A stretch of 64,000 nt of DNA from Rhytidiadelphus loreus (taxonomy: Eukaryota; Streptophyta; Bryopsida; Hypnales; Hylocomiaceae). A program made the position numbers and the translations under genes. The notes under the pieces are model-generated. The model made no database searches. It had not been told where the DNA came from and was given only the letters and a program-made list of their open reading frames with translations. Within the stretch, counting starts at the first letter, position 1, and every line of letters begins with the position of its first letter. Of this stretch, positions 63,003-64,000 are shown in pieces. The stretch lies in NCBI GenBank assembly GCA_947034895.1, contig OX344761.1, positions 86,937,447 through 87,001,446 on the forward strand, given 5' to 3'.

Positions 63003-63383
63003 TCATTGGTGACCGCGACTCCCTTTAATAGGCCTGACCATACAATAGTATTGATCGTCGTTAAGACCTTCAAAACTCCCTTCGAATGTCACTTCTTGGG
63101 TACCAGGTTCAACACACCCAACCTGCAACAGGATCACTAGTGCTCGAGCTCCACGCTGTAGGTTCCCGTGCCATCGCTGCTCCACACGGGGTTGCTTTGG
63201 CGGTCGAGAAGGCCCAGATTCATCTTGAGGACGCTCGTACGATAATGAAAGACCTAGCGGCTGAAGAGGTTGAGCCGGTAGTTGAGATAACGAAAACTCA
63301 AACTCCGATTCTGGTAGAGGCTCCTCATCCTGAGACTCAGAAAAAACCCTCCAATTTGACATACTGAAATCTATAACATACAA
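62905..63383 (-). pseudogene. Unrecognised minus-strand ORF with an in-frame stop
   Basis: An open frame of 126 codons (63383-63003) encodes an acidic, Pro/Ser-rich N-terminal half (DEEPLPESEFEFSLSQLP) and a more hydrophobic C-terminal half (LVILLQVGCVEPG, DDQYYCMVRP). After TGA the same frame stays open (WLEGPVNPLTKADRVEFVAT) to about 62905. This suggests a single nonsense mutation in a longer reading frame. I do not recognise the protein. Retrotransposon origin is possible because of the neighbouring tandem repeat. Confidence 0.35.
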
Positions 63384-64000
63384 TAAAGAAACTACTTCAA
63401 GTTTGGTGGCATTCTAAGATGATAACCTATTCTTATATAGATGGCTCATGTCATCGTGAGAAGGCGTCATCTTGAAGCTACTAAGGATGATGTCATCTTT
63501 ATTTTTATATTATTAAAATCAAATCTATGGAAATAATGTATTACTATGCATTTTTACACTATGTACGCATTTACAATGCGACAACGCCACGAGGCAGTGT
63601 CACACACGTCGGGGAAGAAAAGCACTTCCCAAGGGCGAAGGAAGAGAAGCGATCGGGGCTGTGGAGACGGAATTCAAAGGGAGAGCTTGCGCACAAGTCC
63701 GCGCTTGAGCTCAGATCGAGAGTACATCCCCATGATTAGCTCCCACTCCACGTCGTCAGATGCGACGAGGTCCGACAACGATGCTATAGCCACAGGTATG
63801 CTGCATTTAGCCATTGCTTGTACATATGCTGAGCAGCAATCCAAGAACGAGGCTGGAGCCACAGGTAAAGGAAAATCTGGCTACCTGCGCCATCTTTCAT
63901 GCTATGGGTGCGTGTTTAGGGTTTTTTAGAGGGCTTCATTACGTCATTGTCCATTCTGTTTAGCAAGAGAGAGCATCGGGCAAAGTTTAGGACTGTCACA
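63384..64000. other. Right edge, weak coding potential
   Basis: GC rises from 63550 onward, and a plus-strand frame of about 127 codons (63546-63929) rich in Arg, Ser and Lys is open. It contains a plausible donor (CACAG|GTATGC near 63795) and may be a first exon cut off by the window edge. No domain is recognised. Confidence 0.25.

Overview
The window is nuclear DNA of a land plant. The evidence is an intron-rich receptor-kinase gene family with canonical GT...AG introns, a plant-type Tnp2 (CACTA) transposase, a PIF/Harbinger-like element, many MITEs and a tRNA-like SINE. Outside a few GC-rich first exons the DNA is strongly AT-rich. The species cannot be named from this sequence. The unusual leucine-rich-repeat receptor kinase (LRR-RLK) makes a non-seed plant or gymnosperm a reasonable guess, but it is only a guess.

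The centrepiece is a tandem array of one LRR-RLK gene. Copy 1 (CDS 1679-15717) and copy 2 (CDS 21984 or 22014-35718) each have 20 exons with matching boundaries and phases. They join into open frames of 976 and 979-989 codons: signal or membrane-targeting exon, LRR N-cap, about 11 LRR exons, a Cys-containing juxtamembrane segment, one membrane helix, an RD-type Ser/Thr kinase and a C-tail. The homologous blocks are about 1656-16096 and 21991-36106. Copy 3 (about 43907-52800) is a decayed 5' part of the same gene. It carries stops, a frameshift and lost splice sites, and at least three separable transposon insertions, two of them with visible target-site duplications. The kinase is nearly identical in copies 1 and 2. 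The amino-acid changes concentrate in the LRRs, largely at the variable positions of the LxxLxL strands, as expected for receptors diverging in what they bind.

Layout: 1-1300 AT-rich, no gene. 1304-1527 MITE next to the truncated 5' end of copy 1. 1.66-16.1 kb copy 1, with a TTAA-flanked inverted-repeat element in intron 1 and several small MITEs in introns. 16.2-17.5 kb repeat relic and a 1-kb foldback element. 17.8-18.5 kb unrecognised broken minus-strand ORF. 18.5-21.9 kb no recognisable gene, then the upstream region of copy 2. 22-36.1 kb copy 2. 36.1-43.4 kb repeat relics, a MITE, a hairpin and a telobox cluster. 43.4-52.8 kb copy 3 with a 3.44-kb CACTA element (45056-48498, TSD GAA), a small inverted-repeat element (48552-48920) and a 2.2-kb PIF/Harbinger-like element (49198-51417, TSD TAA) that contains another foldback. 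52.9-55.1 kb a second TTAA-flanked element, a MITE and repeat relics. 55.15-about 60.4 kb a CACTA relic with a broken minus-strand Tnp2 gene. 60.4-64 kb weak exon candidates, a 180-bp tandem repeat and an unrecognised minus-strand ORF.

Copies 1 and 2 appear able to encode proteins. Copy 1 has lost the leader shared by copies 2 and 3, so its expression is in doubt. Everything else recognisable is transposon-derived.
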